Source: Smittium culicis (Eukaryota; Kickxellomycota; Harpellomycetes; Harpellales; Legeriomycetaceae). From it: DNA of 27,889 nt. Numbering within the stretch: the stretch's first letter is position 1; every line of letters starts with the position of its first letter. Position numbers and translations under genes: made by a program. Below the pieces are notes generated by a model. The model ran no database searches and was not told where the DNA came from. It saw only the letters and a list, made by a program, of their open reading frames with translations. Location of the stretch: assembly GCA_001970855.1 (NCBI GenBank), contig LSSN01005022.1, positions 1 through 27,889 on the forward strand. Direction: 5' to 3'. Shown here piece after piece: positions 1 to 14,400 of this stretch.

Positions 1-600
1 TAAGACGGCGTAGTTGACGACTTCTCGGAATTGACCTTGAATTAAAGCTCCGAGAGCTTGGAGTAGATTAAGCGTGTGTTCGTTTGGTACACGTCTTTGT
101 ATTCTCTCATAATCAGCAGGTCGTCGAGATGTTCCGAGGCACGAATTTCTTTCGACCTGGATCATTCTTGAACTGGGATGAGGATGTTCGTGAAGATAAA
201 CGAGTTCAGTGATAGCCTGAATGGCAGGACGTTGAATTGGAAGCAGCGGTTGTTCCAATGAAATCAGAGTTACTTTCTGCACTGCTTGTAGATCAAGATG
301 TGCATGAAAGCATCCTCGAGGTCTAGTGATGTCAGAAATTCCTTCTAAAAGGTTATTTTTCAGATGAATTTCAGCGTCTCTATCTCAAGTTCTGTTCTTC
401 TACATGTTGATTTAGCTTCCGGAGGTCGAGGACGGGTGGGAGACCTCCTTTATTCTTCAGTATCGTGAATAGCTGGCTGTAAAATCCTGATACCTTTGGA
501 TTAATCTGCTCGATTGCTCTCTTGAATATCATTGAGGCAACTTCTTTCGTAAAAACCTCCCTAGCCTCCCATATCAGGTTTCTTTTTTACCTCCTCCGGC
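1..600 (-). pseudogene. Broken reverse transcriptase (DIRS-like), N-terminal and catalytic part
   Basis: On the minus strand, a frame at about 375-560 reads KEVASMIFKRAIEQ, GFYSQLFTILKNKGG and PVLDLRKLNQHVEEQ, the typical start of a DIRS-type RT palm. After a stop and a frame change it continues with FLTSLDLEDAFMHILIYKQ, containing the first catalytic Asp of the palm (block A). FQFNVLPFRLSLNSF follows, corresponding to the LPFGLS block. The YxDD box is seen at 120-131 as HLDDLLIM; the two catalytic Asp remain but Tyr has become His. A stop follows within 24 codons. At least three stops and two frame changes make this a pseudogene. RNase H, methylase-like and recombinase parts, if the element had them, are outside the window. 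Confidence 0.8.
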
Positions 601-639
601 CGAAGTGATTCTGGATTCCCTCTCCACTATTTCGCGATA

Positions 640-1529
640 ACATGACTATCCTTTGTCTTGGACCATGCCGTTTTGAACATAACTAGCCGGCCTTAGACAG
701 CGGAGCCTTTCTAGATATCTATTGTGACCCTTTTCCGCGGCCTTGACCTCTCCCGCAAAAATTTGATTGGAAGTCGTGGGTCTAGTGACCGGCTTCAGCT
801 GCGGTTGCAGCTGCAGTGCTCTGCGCCTTAACAGTGTTGCTGCTGTCAGTATTCTTAGTGACCGTACTCTGCTGACGCCTGCGAAAGGGCTGAATTCGTT
901 GTCGTTTCGCGGCAGGCTTCTTTGAAATGAATGCATATAACGCCTCTTGACACATCAGAGGTTTGAAATCAAATTCGAATAGCTGATTCGGTTTCCCAGG
1001 AAGTTTCAATCCCTTGTGAAGGTTGTCTAACCTTGCTTAAGTTACTGTTGCGGTAATATGAGACAAGAGAGCTCTCATTGTGCTGGTAAAAAAGATTTCT
1101 GAATCTTCGGAAGTGTTCGTACCCTTGTTTTCTTGGATTCGGCGGTAGACGTAGTAGTCAATTGGCCGAGTTGCTTGTGCCAGAGCTAACTGTATTCCAT
1201 AGAAAGCGAAATCAGTTTTCTTCACTGTGCTCGACGCTGTATCGTTCAGTGGTGGCGAAGTATAGTTTATTGAACTAGTCTTGGGTCAAGCGTGGATTGC
1301 AATCTTGCGTTCTTCAGCCAGCTGAGTATGGAAGTCTTCTTCAATCGATGGAAGCGCTTCAGTGAGCTCTGGGCATATTTAAAAGTTTGTAACTGGTATC
1401 CTAGTAGAAACTTAAGGGTCTTCTGGTTCTTGGTTACTCTCCCTTTCACGTAGGAGTTGCTGTTCAGTTCGGTTAATACCTTAATTTGGTCTTAGCTTGC
1501 GGGAGCTTGGGTTTCAGTTACTTTTTCCT
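640..1529 (-). pseudogene. Broken gag-like ORF1 of the left retroelement
   Basis: This aligns block by block with the gag-like frame at 27107-27889. Shared stretches include QAPAS near the start, a LNDTASSTVKKTD block at about 1215-1250, YGIQLALAQATRPIDYY, TSEDSEIFF, TMRALL, ARLDNLHKGLKLPGKP and KKPAAKRQR. The last is a basic, nucleic-acid-binding-type patch, followed by a Ser/Thr/Ala-rich tail. Lesions are the start ATG reduced to A-G by loss of T (near 1529), a frame shift in the first ~230 bp, a CAA-to-TAA stop near 1037, and Lys or Asp positions changed to Phe or Cys. No zinc knuckle is visible. The function is presumed nucleocapsid-like by position in the element; no family domain is recognised. 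Confidence 0.75.
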
Positions 1530-1792
1530 TGTTTAATTTTTTTGAAGGAAATAAAAATTTTTTTAAATATTCTTTAGTATAAAAATTTTAAGTTGAAAAT
1601 CTTTAAGCTGGTAGAGTACCTTTGCGAAAGAAAAGATGATGAGGATAACACTAACGTGTACTTTACAATATATAATAAAAAATTTTTATTAGTTCATTTT
1701 TTAACTTTATTTTTATTGGTTTGTAATTTTCGGTTTAGTTTTATCCAATAAAATGGTAACAATTAATATGTCTCCTCTCTGAAGTATAATGA
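1530..1792 (-). repeat. 5' leader of the left retroelement (inverted copy of 26848-27106)
   Basis: The minus strand here matches the plus strand at 26848-27106 over its whole length with scattered changes and small gaps. Shared words are CAGAGAGGAGACATATTAATTG, TATTGGATAAAACTAAA, a 20-base-plus run around TCTTTTCTTTCGCAAAGG and TACTCTACCAGC. It precedes the gag-like frame and probably holds the element promoter and transcript leader. Similarity ends abruptly at TCATTATAC, which is the best estimate of the element or terminal-repeat edge. No target-site duplication could be assigned. Confidence 0.8.
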
Positions 1793-2476
1793 TAAGAAGC
1801 ATGTAAATATATAAATCTTTATGTGGTTCAGATGTTGTTAGCATAAATAGCAGGCAAGATAATAAATATTTTCTGATTATTAAATAGGAGCAAAAAAAAA
1901 ATCGTAATTAAGGATTTTTGTTAACTGTAAAGCCGAAATCTAGTAAAAATGTTAAATTAAAATAGCGACTAATGTATATACAATAATTTTTAATATTTAC
2001 TAAATAAATAATAATATAAAAAAATAAAATCTGTTACTACTCTGTCATTAAAAATATAACATTAAATTAAAAAAATTAGATAAAATAATCCATAGCTTAT
2101 AAATATAAAGATTTTTTTTATTAATACGATATTATATGTATCAACTGTAGATCTAAAGTAATAAACAATACTTAATATATTTCTTTAAAATGAATATACG
2201 AAAGGAATTAGGAAATTCGATTTTTCTAACCTATAATTTACAATTTTATTCGTATTAATTCTGAATTCCAAATGATACACAAAGTCACATATACCAACAT
2301 AAACTATTTTCATAAAAACTGATGGGACGTGTATATATTACTGAAAGGAATAACCTTTCTCGATTAAATAAATAGAAAAAAGGTAAATAAACTGAAAAAA
2401 TCAAAAATTTATAGGTTTAAAATTATAAGAAAATAGGTCAAGAAGAAAAAGTTAAAAAAATAATTAATAAAGTTAG
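1793..2476. other. A+T-rich intergenic DNA, no gene seen
   Basis: These 684 bases lie between the left retroelement and the stop codon of the SZT2-like gene. Both strands are dense in stop codons. The part next to 2476 must contain the 3' UTR of the giant gene; an AATAAA hexamer on the minus strand at 2245-2250, about 230 nt past the stop, is a possible polyadenylation signal. Such hexamers are common by chance in DNA this rich in A+T. Confidence 0.6.
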
Positions 2477-5400
2477 CTAGATACCAGAGTGAGGTAAAAA
2501 GTTAAGCAAAGAATCGCTCGAAATTATAGACAACACTGCATTTAGGTGCATTTTTTCTTCGTCATACAAATCTTCCTGTCTTTCTATCCTTGAAATACAG
2601 GCGAGGTCTAGAATTTTCCAATCGTTGTCATTTAAATTAGTTTTTTCATATTTCAAACTATGCGATTTATTTTCTAGGCTATTAATACGGGTTTTATTTA
2701 TGTTTATACTGGTATTAGTCTCGGGTTCTATAACCTTATCACTAAAAGGATTTTGAGGATTAATATCTGTAGAATTTTCTTTTAATAAATTATTTAAAAT
2801 GGATGTATTAGTACTCTGAAGATTGTTTTGGTTACCAATAGGGGGGTTTGATATATTTTTGACTCCTGTTTTGAGTGGAGAAAGAATCTCAGAAGTAGAA
2901 GATATGGTGTCAAAGTTAATAGGTTTTTTATTAAATGATAATGGGTCGTGAGCAACGATATTTGCATTTAACTTTGTTTTAAAATCAAAGTCATTCTGAT
3001 TATTTGAATTAAGAGATTTTCTACCTTCATCCGCGCTAAAAGGTAAATGTGAAGGTCTTAAACTCTGATTTGAGGTAGAAATTTTTTCTGAAGAATAGTG
3101 TGAACCTCCATTATCAATGATGCTTCGATTTAGCTTAATGTTTTCGTTTTTTTCAAGTATTGGAATGGATTCTTCAAGGTCCAAAGGTTTCAAGGATATT
3201 CCAGAATTATAATCATGCCCAGAATACTCCGACGCATTAAGAATATTGTGTAAATTTCCACTTATGATGCTGTTATTTTGGATCCTGGAATTAGTTGGGG
3301 CATTAGGCTGAAGAAGTTGGTCTTTAGAGTCAAACAATTCTATGTCAGAATCATAATCAGAATCAAAATCGATGTCGTTTTTAGAGTTTAAAAGTTCTTC
3401 AACAAGTTCATTGCTTCTTTTTACATATTTAGGTACATTCTCATTTAAAGGGTTAGGCTTGTAATGAGAAGAATTATTAGGTCTTCGTTGGAAATCGTTA
3501 ATGGGCAAAGTTGATTTACCATGTGAGCTATAAAAATTTATATTTCTACCAATAAAAAGATATGGAATTGTGTTATTTCTGGATGTTAAGCTTAAACAGT
3601 TCTGAATAGATTCAGGCAGTCGAGTTATATTCAAGTAGGTTGTGGATTTTATTAGCCATATAATAATTGCAAAATCGCTGCTAAATGGATTCATTAATAC
3701 AAGCCTTGAAATATCCTTATTGAGTTTCCATTCAAAAAGCTTGACCTTATCTTTTAGCCAGTTTGTAGAAATCAACTCAGTTGTTCCTGATCGATTTAAA
3801 GAAGTCTTATCATCAGATGAAAAGAAATTATAACCCGAGTAAAATGTGTTAAATTTGGAATCTAGTAGGGCTTTAAAGAATTCGTGTAAACAATGTTCAT
3901 CAACACACTCGAATTTATTGGATACATGATTTTGTGAATAAAAAAATAAAGATCCTGGAAGAAATTGTGTGTTATTTAGCAAATCTTCTTTCTGCTTTCC
4001 TGTAAAGCTTAGCTTACCAATATATTCTTTGCTTCTAATATTGATTTTGATTGGTGGGTAATTGTGCTTTAAATAGCTAAGTGAATTATTATAAGCATCA
4101 ATGCTAATATTTTTATCGATACTAAGATATATAGGGTCGTGGTAATTACAAAATTTGAAAGCTAAAATTTTGTTGATTTTGGTAAAATTATGGTTGTGGT
4201 AAAGCTGGAATTTATAGCTTGAACGGAGAATATTCAACTGAAAGCCACTCAGATGATAAATTGCTTTATATATCTTTAGCAGTGGTATAAAAGTGGAGCA
4301 GCTAACAAATTTAAATTTCTTGATCAGGTTAGTATAATTGGATGATCTTTGCGTAGATATGTGTAAATAAGGTTCAGGTATATTTTTAATAAAAGGTTCG
4401 AGATAAATCATATTGCAGAGTCTTGAGCTACGTCTATTGCGATAACTGTCCTGAGCTTCTTTAATGTAGCTTTTAGAAAACGTGAAAGACTTCCAGCTTG
4501 GTTTAGGGATTTTAGATTTTTTGTAGTTAATTTTAGGCAAATTGTTACATTCATAAAATTCGATATAATAAGACCTGTATGTAAAACTAGGTTGATTTGT
4601 AGATTTCTTTTGAACTTTAAACATAGGACTCGAGTTTTTATTAAGAGCAAAGGGCCTTGCCTTTAAAGATTTGACTGCCGATTTATACACTTTAAATACA
4701 GAAGGCAATATTAATAAGTTAAGCTTTTTGTATCCAGGCGACAGGGTAGATAATTGTCGCAGAGAGTATACTGAACCTTTATTAATGGGTATATCTTTTT
4801 CTTTTCGAAGGTCATTGTGCTTCAATTTCGAAACAGGAGAGTTGTTTAAGTCAATTAAAGAAAGCTCTTTATTAAGATAAAATGATTCTTTGTTGGTGGC
4901 TTGATTAGTTGAGCTATCATCGAGTAGGTTTACTGCAAAGTCATTGCGATTTTTAAGGCTTTCAATAGAAGGGATAGAGCTCTCAATTACATGTTTAAAA
5001 TCATTGTTATTAACACCAGTGTGCTTTAAAAAATTTTCTTTATGAATTCTACTATCAATATTAACACTAATATTTGATAAATCATAAGGGCTATTTGAGC
5101 TATTTCCACCAATACTAATATTTTCGTAGCTAGATGGAACAGTTTGAGATTCCGAATTTTTCGAGAATAGCTTTCCATCATTTATATTTATTCTTGGATA
5201 TGAGTTTATAGGACTTGGTTTATCTCTATTTTCAAATAAAGTGTTGTGATAGTTTACCAGTGATATAATCATTTTATTTGAAACTAATCCTTCGTTAATA
5301 AAGTTAGAAAATTCAACGCTTTTCTTTGAAATAAAAACTAAATCACTGCTAGTCTCAAAAAATGACAGAATTGGGATTGGATCGTGTAATAGAGACCTGT

Positions 5401-8400
5401 TAGTTACAGAGGAGTTATAAAAATTCGAATTTGAGAGAATATTGGATAAAGAAGACCATATTGAGTCTCTTAAATAGCTATTTTGGGATAGTTTTAAAAT
5501 ATTCTGAGTATATTTAGCTGACCAACTGTTGAAGTAATTGTAGACTTTTGACTCAATATGCGAGGGGAAATTTGAATGGTTTAAGCTAATATCGTCTTTT
5601 GACCATTTATTTCCTTTTGAGGTCCAATCATCCATGGTCACTTCTATCCGATACTCATTATTCTCATATGATTCACTATCATAGAAATTTTTTGAGTTTA
5701 CAATTTTAGATTTTTGGTTTTTATTAGAAATGTTTGGAGGCTTAATCGATTTATTGGGAAGATTATAGCGAGCGTTTAACGTAGGGTTAGCAAAATTATT
5801 CTGCTCGCCTAAATTTCTTACGAAATTAGTATACTCTGAATCGTAAATTTTGTTTCTCGATAATGTTGAGTTATTATATTCTAATTGAGGGCAAATATCA
5901 GGAGAAACGACCTCAAGAATAGCATGTAGGCCGATGCAAGAAAGGCTAGGAGCACTAGAAAGTGCTCTTTCAGATGAATTATCGGATTTTTTGAATATAC
6001 TTGTGGTAGAGTTTAATTCAAATCCTGTGCCATTATTATCATAGAGAGTGGAATTTTTAATAGGTTGGAGGTCATGATTATAATTTTTAATACAAAAATT
6101 ACAGTTACAAGAAAGGGATGTCATTACTACTTTCAAAGAAGAGCTGTTCATATTAGAAGTGGTGTCAGATAAGAAACTTTCAGGAATATTATAAGGTAAA
6201 CAGTTATCGATGTTATCAAAGTTTTGTTCAATTATTTTATAAATTTCATATTCTTGAAAGTTAAGAGAGTTAAGACAAAGCGAGTTTATTGGTATTCTAA
6301 ACTCCATATTATTGTTTTCTAGGCTGTTAGATGTAAGCTGACAAAAACTACTAGTTAAACCTTGATGAGGCTGGTAATTTGTAATTGTATCTTTAAGTGG
6401 GCTATTTTCAAGTGATTTATTATAGTTTGAAATATGCTTAGGTATAAGTTCAAAGCATGCACCGTGGCTAATATTAGATATACCGTTTCTAAACAACAGG
6501 AACTTATTGCTATTTAACATCAAATAATTTATAGCTTCAACCGAATATAAATTCTGGCTTAAATTAAAGTTAGCACAGTTGTGTTTCGGTATTTTTGAAA
6601 TCGAATTAAGGATCATATCACTCTCAATAAAGGGAAGATTATCTTGAGAAAAATTTGGCAATTTGTTTGAATTAATAAAACTCTTTGAATCACATTTAGT
6701 TGTGTATGTTTTTTTTAATGCGTTATTTTTAGCAAAAAATTTTCTACTGAGCTTTATCGAGGCTTCAAAAATACCAGGCGAATATACAACTAATCTAGAT
6801 GATTGTTTTACAGAATTTAAAGGAATTTTAGATAAAGATGCCAAAATTTTTTCAAGATCAACTGTAATACCAAGGGTATCAATAACACTAATGTTTGTAG
6901 AAGTTTGAGGATTATGATATCTATTGAACGTCTTTGAGGTGCCTTCATTACTATACTTTGAACCAAAAGATTCTATAGATTCAGTAGAATTGTAATATTG
7001 ACTAGGTATGCAATCAAATGTTGATTTCCGAGAGAAAGATTCAGGAGGGTTAATTGACCTACTCAATGTACTTTTATATTCATTGGCATAGCCATGGTAT
7101 ATAATATCGGCTCCTGGTAAAATTGAGCTCTGTAAATTTTCAGCAAAGGCTTCAGTGGGAATGCTAGGATTTATATGTTTAGAATTACTTTTGTTATTAT
7201 TTTCATTATAATCTTTAATTTTTCTAATTCCATGACTTTGGTAATCCAGATTATAAGCATTAGTATACATAGGCTTTAGCGCTTCAATGATTAGTCTTAG
7301 CTGAAAATCATATATAAATGGCTTTAAATTTAAAAGGTTCTTAATCTTGCTGAGCTCAAGGGAATATTGCTTTAAAGGTTTTTTATCAAGTTGGTAGATT
7401 GTGTATCCTGGAAAATGAGTAGAAAGCGAAGATAAATATTTAATTGTTGTACTCATTTTTACTTGAATAGAGTTGGGGTTAACCATAAGTTCGACAATTA
7501 AAAATGATCTGCTTGTGGCTATAATCAAGTAAGATGTGTGTTTGAAGAATGGCTTGAATAGTCTTAAAAAAGAATCGCTGCATTTTGAGTCAAAAGAGTT
7601 TGCAGGTGTAGTAGGAATAAATTGGCAATTAGATAAATCACTATCCGGGTTGGATGTTTCGTGACTATTATAGATAGGACTGTCATTTTTATCTACTATT
7701 TTTTTTATAATAGATCCCTCGTTATTATTTGAAAAATTAATTCCCTTAATGTCATTTCCATTAGACGCAGATTTTCTGTTTATATTGAATAGAAAGCTGT
7801 TCGTTTTAATTGATTCAACTTTAGAAGTTGAATAGTAGTCTGATCTATTTATGGTATTGTAATTTTCTGGTGATGATGACCGGGTACAGCCTAAAGATTC
7901 TGATTTAACATAGTCCATGCTATCTGACATTGGAGTAGATGATTTGGGGATTTCATTATATCGTGAAGAATTTATTATTACTGAATTGTTAGAATTCTCG
8001 CTTCGACGGCGTAAGTTCTCTGGCTGAAACTGGTCTAAATTGTAATCTAATGGTAGAGACTCCAGCTTGACTTGTTCCTTCACATAACTGGGGTATTTCA
8101 GAATGTCAAACATTTCATAAGTAGGAATTTGGTTTTCAGATACTTGAACAACTCGCATACCAATAGACTTCAAGTATTTAACATATTCATTTCTAAAATT
8201 TTTTAGAATGCTGCCTATCAAGTTAAAATGACTATTGATCGATTTAACATTATATTCTATAGGATGAAAATGCTCAGCAAATATAATCTCCTCGGTAACA
8301 GACAATAAAACCCGGGAATTATTTAATATCTCTGCGACTTCTGAAGGATTAATAAATTCTAAGCTCTCGCTGGTGCTAGATAGAGGCGATATCTTGACCT

Positions 8401-11400
8401 GCGGTGACTGAGACTTTATTGCTTTTGGAATTTCTATTTGGGGGAAATTACTTTTTTTTAAGCCACAATTAAGTGATGTTCCGAATGAATTTAAAAATAT
8501 GAGGTCGCCTTTTTTTAACTGCGGGCTTATAGAAGAAGAAAATTCTTGTAAGCTATGTTTACCTCGAGATGGCTTTTCAATGATACTTCCAATAAATCTA
8601 TACTCTGATATTGGGCCTAGTAAAGATAAGTTGAAGCTTTCATATTTATAGCGATCAAAGTAAAAATCTTCCATAAAATCATTGTAATTAGTAAAAATAT
8701 TGGCAAATCCACCATCACCAAGAACTAAAGAGTTTTTGAAAAACGGAGGCTCAATTGATATACTACGAAGATAATTAATGTATTGGTTATCTAAAAAGTT
8801 GCTAAACTTTTTATAGTAAGAAAATATATTCATTTTGGGTTTGGATTCTATGCTGTTAGCCGGACTAGAAGATATTCTAAATAAGTAATTTGGTATGCGA
8901 TTTTTGGCTATAATTGTAGATTCATTAAATTCAGTTGACTTTATTCTATGAATATTGATTCTTAATTTTTTAATATCAGCATTGAATTTGTACAGTATAG
9001 GCACGTTATTGAGGATGGATAGTTTCTCCTCATCAAAGTATGTATTGAAATCTGTATAAATATCCTTTCGAATACTGTTAAAAGTTAAATTTGAACCATT
9101 AATGATATCCAATATATTTGGATTTGAGTATGGCAATAAATATTCAAAGTAGTCATTACTTAGATATTTTCTTGAAAAGTTATAATGGCTAATTGTACTT
9201 TTTGATATAAATAAGCTAGCATTATAAAAAAAGTCATTTTGAAAGCCGGTTTTTGAAGGAAATTCAGAACTTAGAGACCTAGAAAAGGAGGAATTTTTTG
9301 AGAGTTCATGTGAATTTGTTAAGTTTACGATATCAAGCCTATTGCTTTCATAAAAAATTATTTCTTGAACTTGAGTACAAAACTGCTCCCAAAATAAGCT
9401 TGAAACATTGTAACCAACAACTTTTAAATCGCTTTGGTAGATGCTAAAGAAAAATAAAACGTGCCTAGATAATGATAAAAAGCGTAAAGTACCATCCTCC
9501 GTTTCGTTAATGTTATGATACGGTAGATTAGGCTTTTGAAGGTTGTAAAAGTTATCTAAATTTGTCAACTGAGAGAAACTATGGTCATCATTACGGCTTA
9601 CATTGGTATACTGATTAGTATTCTGGCTCTTTAAAAGTTTATCATCATTTTTTGTTTTAGAGTTATAAAACCCGATTCCTTTTTTGGAAAAAATGCTATA
9701 GTCAGAAGTGGAATGGATGTTTACAGCATCGATTGTATTATTAGAATGTAGCTCTAATTTTCTAATTTTGATATAAAGTCTAAAAAATAATTCTGCTGGT
9801 GTAAATCTTTGTATTAACCCATATTTTGGCATAAGAGTGTTAGTAAATTCAGATAAAGGTAGGCCTTTAAGTGATTTTATTTGGTTTGAACCCAAAAATG
9901 TAGGCTTTTTAATTTTTTTAATAAGAAATTTTGCGCTTTTTAAATATACATTGAGTTTATTCAATACGCCACTGTTATAATTTGAATGATTTCTAGAATA
10001 AAAAATTCCAATTTTGATATACTTGTCAATAATTAAGTTCTTTAATAAAGTAAGAAAATTGAAACTGCCGTTTAATATATATGACTTGTATATTCCGTAA
10101 AGTTTTTTTCTACAATAACTAGTTCCTGTAAGATTCAGAAGTTTTTCCAACAAAATTTGATTAAATAGCCTATCAGAAATTGGCTCATTTTTCGAATTAC
10201 AACCAAACGGACTTCTTTTAGCACGAGGTTTAGTTTTTGAATCAATACCTAAAACACTTTGAGTTGAGTTGGTGTTATAAATGGCCGAGCTGTTTGAAAA
10301 GGAAGAAAATAGTTTAGGTGAGGAGTTTTTGACATTTGGCTCAAATTTATAGTTCTTTAATTGCTTTTCGTGATTTTTATTTATCAAACTTTTGTTGTTT
10401 ACCATTGAAATTTTTTTGGGCTTATATAAATAACTCTCATTTATCTTCGAAAGTTTAATTCCTATTTCGCTATTATTTTCGGTGTTATTTTTCACATTCG
10501 TTTTATTACTGTGGTATCCCACTGATAATACTTTTTTGAGAGGGTAGCAATATGATAGGGTGTGAGTTCTAAGCGAGCATGCGTTAGAATCAAATAATGG
10601 CTTTGTTAGATAATCAAGCTCAGAAAAGTTCTTTTTAATAGGCTCAGAATCTAATGTATTAGTTTCATGGCGTGATGTCGAAGAATGGAAAGGATCTGGG
10701 AAGTCAGATAGCGATACGGCTTCACCACTTATATTTCTAGGCTTTAAACTCGAGAGCTCTTTATCACTATCCATTCTTGCATTAGAATCATTGTTAGAAG
10801 AAGATCCATTAATATCAAAGTTCACAGCATTAGAAGGATATACTAATTCTCCAAGGCTATAGCTTCTTGGGTCTACTTGTAGGATTTTTGATGAGCTAAC
10901 TGGGATAATATTTGGAATAAGATCATTAATACCATTTAAAAGAGGTATTATACCTTTTGACAAGCTAAGTAGGTCAAAATTTTTAGTTGGGATAGAAGGA
11001 ATTTCTTGATTTCCAAGAAAGGAAATCAACGTATTTAATTGTTCTTTTTCGTTGTATTCAGAGTTATATTCAAAAGTATGTTCCAGTTTACAAAGAGTTG
11101 GAGATATTTCATTTTCCATAGCATACTCGCACAAACTGCACCAGTAAATTTTGAGAATTGTGCTTAGTAGCTTTTTTTTATCTAAATGGCCTAATGAATA
11201 AATAGTGAACGATAAATAATTCATGTTAGATTCTAGCCTACTTGATCCATCAAACAGATCATACGATTTTAAACCATTTAATGAATTTTTATTTTTATTA
11301 TTTTTAAATTTGAGGTCTTCATTTAAAGAATTTCCAGAATCAGAATTATCATCAGTATCCAAGCCAAAACCATCCTTATTATCTATAATATCTGGTATTA

Positions 11401-14400
11401 GCGACTCTAGAATATTTAAGAATATTTGAGTTTCTTCCAGCTGGTTTAAAATTTCTGACTTTAAAAATTTTGGTTTTAAATCATCTTCATTTTCTTTGTG
11501 ATAGGCTTCACGAGCGTTAAAAGAATTTTTTGAACTAAATAAGTGTGGAACTATTTGGATGGCTGAAATTCCTTTTCCGATATGAAAATCGGAGTTATTA
11601 GCAATTGGAAGCGGGTTCATTGAATTGTAAAGAAAAACTAGGTTGTATAAAAATTCAGTTCCAATGGTTGAATTTATAAAATTATTTGCATTGCTTTCCT
11701 CTAGGTTTATAAGGCTGGTTATAATATTGTTTAAATGTTCGTTTGAGTCTTTATTAGTACAATTAGATTCAGAAATATTTATGTTAGCTATGTGTTCACT
11801 TTTAATTTTTTCAATTACAGTATTAAAGAATGAATTCGTTAAGAGATTGTCAAAGCATGGTAAAATATTTTTTAAAACCGTATTTCCGTATATTTGAAAC
11901 ATTGATTCGCTAGTATGTCTTAAAAAGCTCGGAATAATATGGTTTAAATTGTGCTTTAAAAGGTGGATAAAATTTCTATCGGTTTTACCACTGAAAGATC
12001 TATATTGGGGTTTTGAAAACTCTGTGAAAAAATTTTTTGAATAATTTTTTTCTTCAAGGATCTTGCTACTACTGGGTGAAAACGAGTTTGTAAAGCTGTT
12101 AGTTTTTTTATTAACTGTTGGTTTATGTACCATGTGAATAGAATTTGTTTCAAAATTATTAAAAACAGGATTGGAATTGAAAGTCGAGCGATATTGAATT
12201 TGAGACGCAAACTTAGGCACTGGTAGATAAATTGTTATAGGCTTACTATTTTTACTAAAAATAAACTCCAGATCATCTTGGACTAACCTAGAATTCCTAC
12301 CGAGGTGAAGGCTAAGCTCTGGTAAAACAACATTTATTTTAAGCCAGTCGGATATATACTCAACAAGGCTATAAATCATTTTTTCTGGCGGCGTATCAAG
12401 GCCATAAAGTTGCAAAACTAAATAGTTCCTGTTAGAAATTGTACCTGGACTTATAGAACTACGATTTAAATCGTCAGAGTTAAGAGTTTTTTTATTTATT
12501 CCGCTTGAGGTAGTATTGCTATCAACTTTGGGGTCACCAGGAATTATAATTTTAGGTGATATATCTTTCTTTACTCCAAAGCCAACGCCCTTATCATATG
12601 AAAATGGTATTGATGTATCGATAATTGAATTTTTTTCTGGAATTATAGCTTTTTTTATTGGGTTGGTATTCAATACTCCTTTATAGTTTAATTCGTTAGG
12701 AACGAAATTATGTTTAGATAGGTTATTAATAAAGGTCGGTGGTCTATAAAGAACAGTTCCGCTAAAGCTTCTTTTATGAGTTTTAATTCTATTACAATTT
12801 TCACTGGCAATCAACTCTTTACTTTCTAAATTACCATAATTTAATTTTGCTTGAAGCCTAAAAGGAGTCTTGTTTAAGCCTATATTGATCTTTTCATTAT
12901 TAGGTAAATTATTTAGACTTGAGTTATTAGAATTAAGTGTATCACAAGTCTCCAGGCGATTTAAACGGGCTTTAAGTATTTTAATTAAACTTTTATCAAC
13001 CATTAACTCATAATATTTAGATTCATTGAACTTTGAACATAAATTTTGACCAGAACCCACATCGTTATTGAATTCTTTATTAGGTAATATATTACTACTA
13101 CCGATTAATTTGGTCTTTATGCTAGATAAATCCAGAGAAACCAAATTTTTTGAAGGTGTAGCAATAGTTGAAAGTGGTGATAGACTTGATCTTTTATTAG
13201 GGTTAGCGTATAGGATTTGGCGATTCATAATATTATTTGAAATGGCGCTTTTGGTGGTATTCGCAGAGATATGAATATTTTTGCGATTGTCAAGTCTACT
13301 GGTTTCAGATGTATTAAATTTTATCATGCTGTCTAAAGAAGATGAAAGGGACAGCTTTGGTTTTATTGGCTTGCTTCTCAAGCTTCTGAAATTTTTTATT
13401 TTATCATAGCTTGTAAATAGTTCTTCAATTTCAAATGACTCTGTTACGAGCTCTGAGACTTTATTAGAATTTGGGGAATATCGACTCAAATCAGAAGTTT
13501 CCATACCGATTTTATGGTTGAAAAAAAAATCAAGATATTCTCGATACAGATTTATGTTTCCTAAAAGAAAATCTTGGTTTGACAACTTAATACATTGTAA
13601 GTCCTCTAAAGTTATTTTTTTGAAGTATATTATCTCCTTAAGAGCTGGGACTTGCTCGTGTTTTTTGTAATCAAAACAACTTTCCCTAACATTTTCATTT
13701 ACTAGCTTAGATAAGCTATTAGATATAAATAGATTATACTTATAGTATGTATTAACTTTGGAAATGATTAAATCGGCATTGGGAGAATTATCAGGTGAAA
13801 ATATGTCTCTATAAACCTCAAGACTCTGGAAGAGTTTTTTACTGTTAGCAAACTTTTGTTGGCTGTTGGTATCCACATTACTTATTGTTTTCTCAATTTT
13901 ACTGTTTTTGTAGGGTGGATGAGAGGTTTGGTGTGGTTGCGAAAATCTAGAAGAATTGACCTTTTTTAAAAAGCTAGGAAATGAAGGTAAAGATTGAACT
14001 GACATCCTTGCATAAAATATTGAATCATTGCTTCTAAATACATACATATTTTTTTTGTTTTCTATTCTGCTATTTCCTAGATTGCTGTTCATAATAGCGT
14101 TTAGCATTTTATTTGGATTTATCCTAGAATGAATTGGAAATGCTGCAATAAATTTTTCTGCGCAAGAATAAAAACCCAATGACTCGATAACATTGCCTCC
14201 GACCAATGAAATAATATCTGGTTCCTCTTGAGATTTAGTGGTATCTTGCAAATTTTCTAATGATCTAAAATTAACAATAACACCAGCGCCAATATCAGTA
14301 AATCCTCCTAAACCCGATCCAAACAAATGCTTGCTATGTTTAAAGCTATTTAAACTTATTTTACGCTTACATTCGATACTTTCAGATTCATTTTCATAAA

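Larger units (their letters stand above)
1..1792 (-). mobile_element. Decayed DIRS-like retrotransposon, 5' part, running off the left edge
   Basis: Reading the minus strand from 1792 downward gives a leader, a gag-like region and then reverse transcriptase. The same order of leader and gag-like region is found on the plus strand at the right end, so the two are copies of one family. The RT blocks (LDLEDAF, HLDDLLIM) fit the DIRS/tyrosine-recombinase group better than Ty1/copia or Ty3, but no recombinase or inverted terminal repeat lies in the window, so the class is an inference. The copy is dead: the gag start codon has lost a base, several frames are shifted and in-frame stops interrupt both gag and RT. 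The 3' part lies beyond the window. The outer 5' limit is placed at 1792 because similarity to the right copy stops there. Confidence 0.8.
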
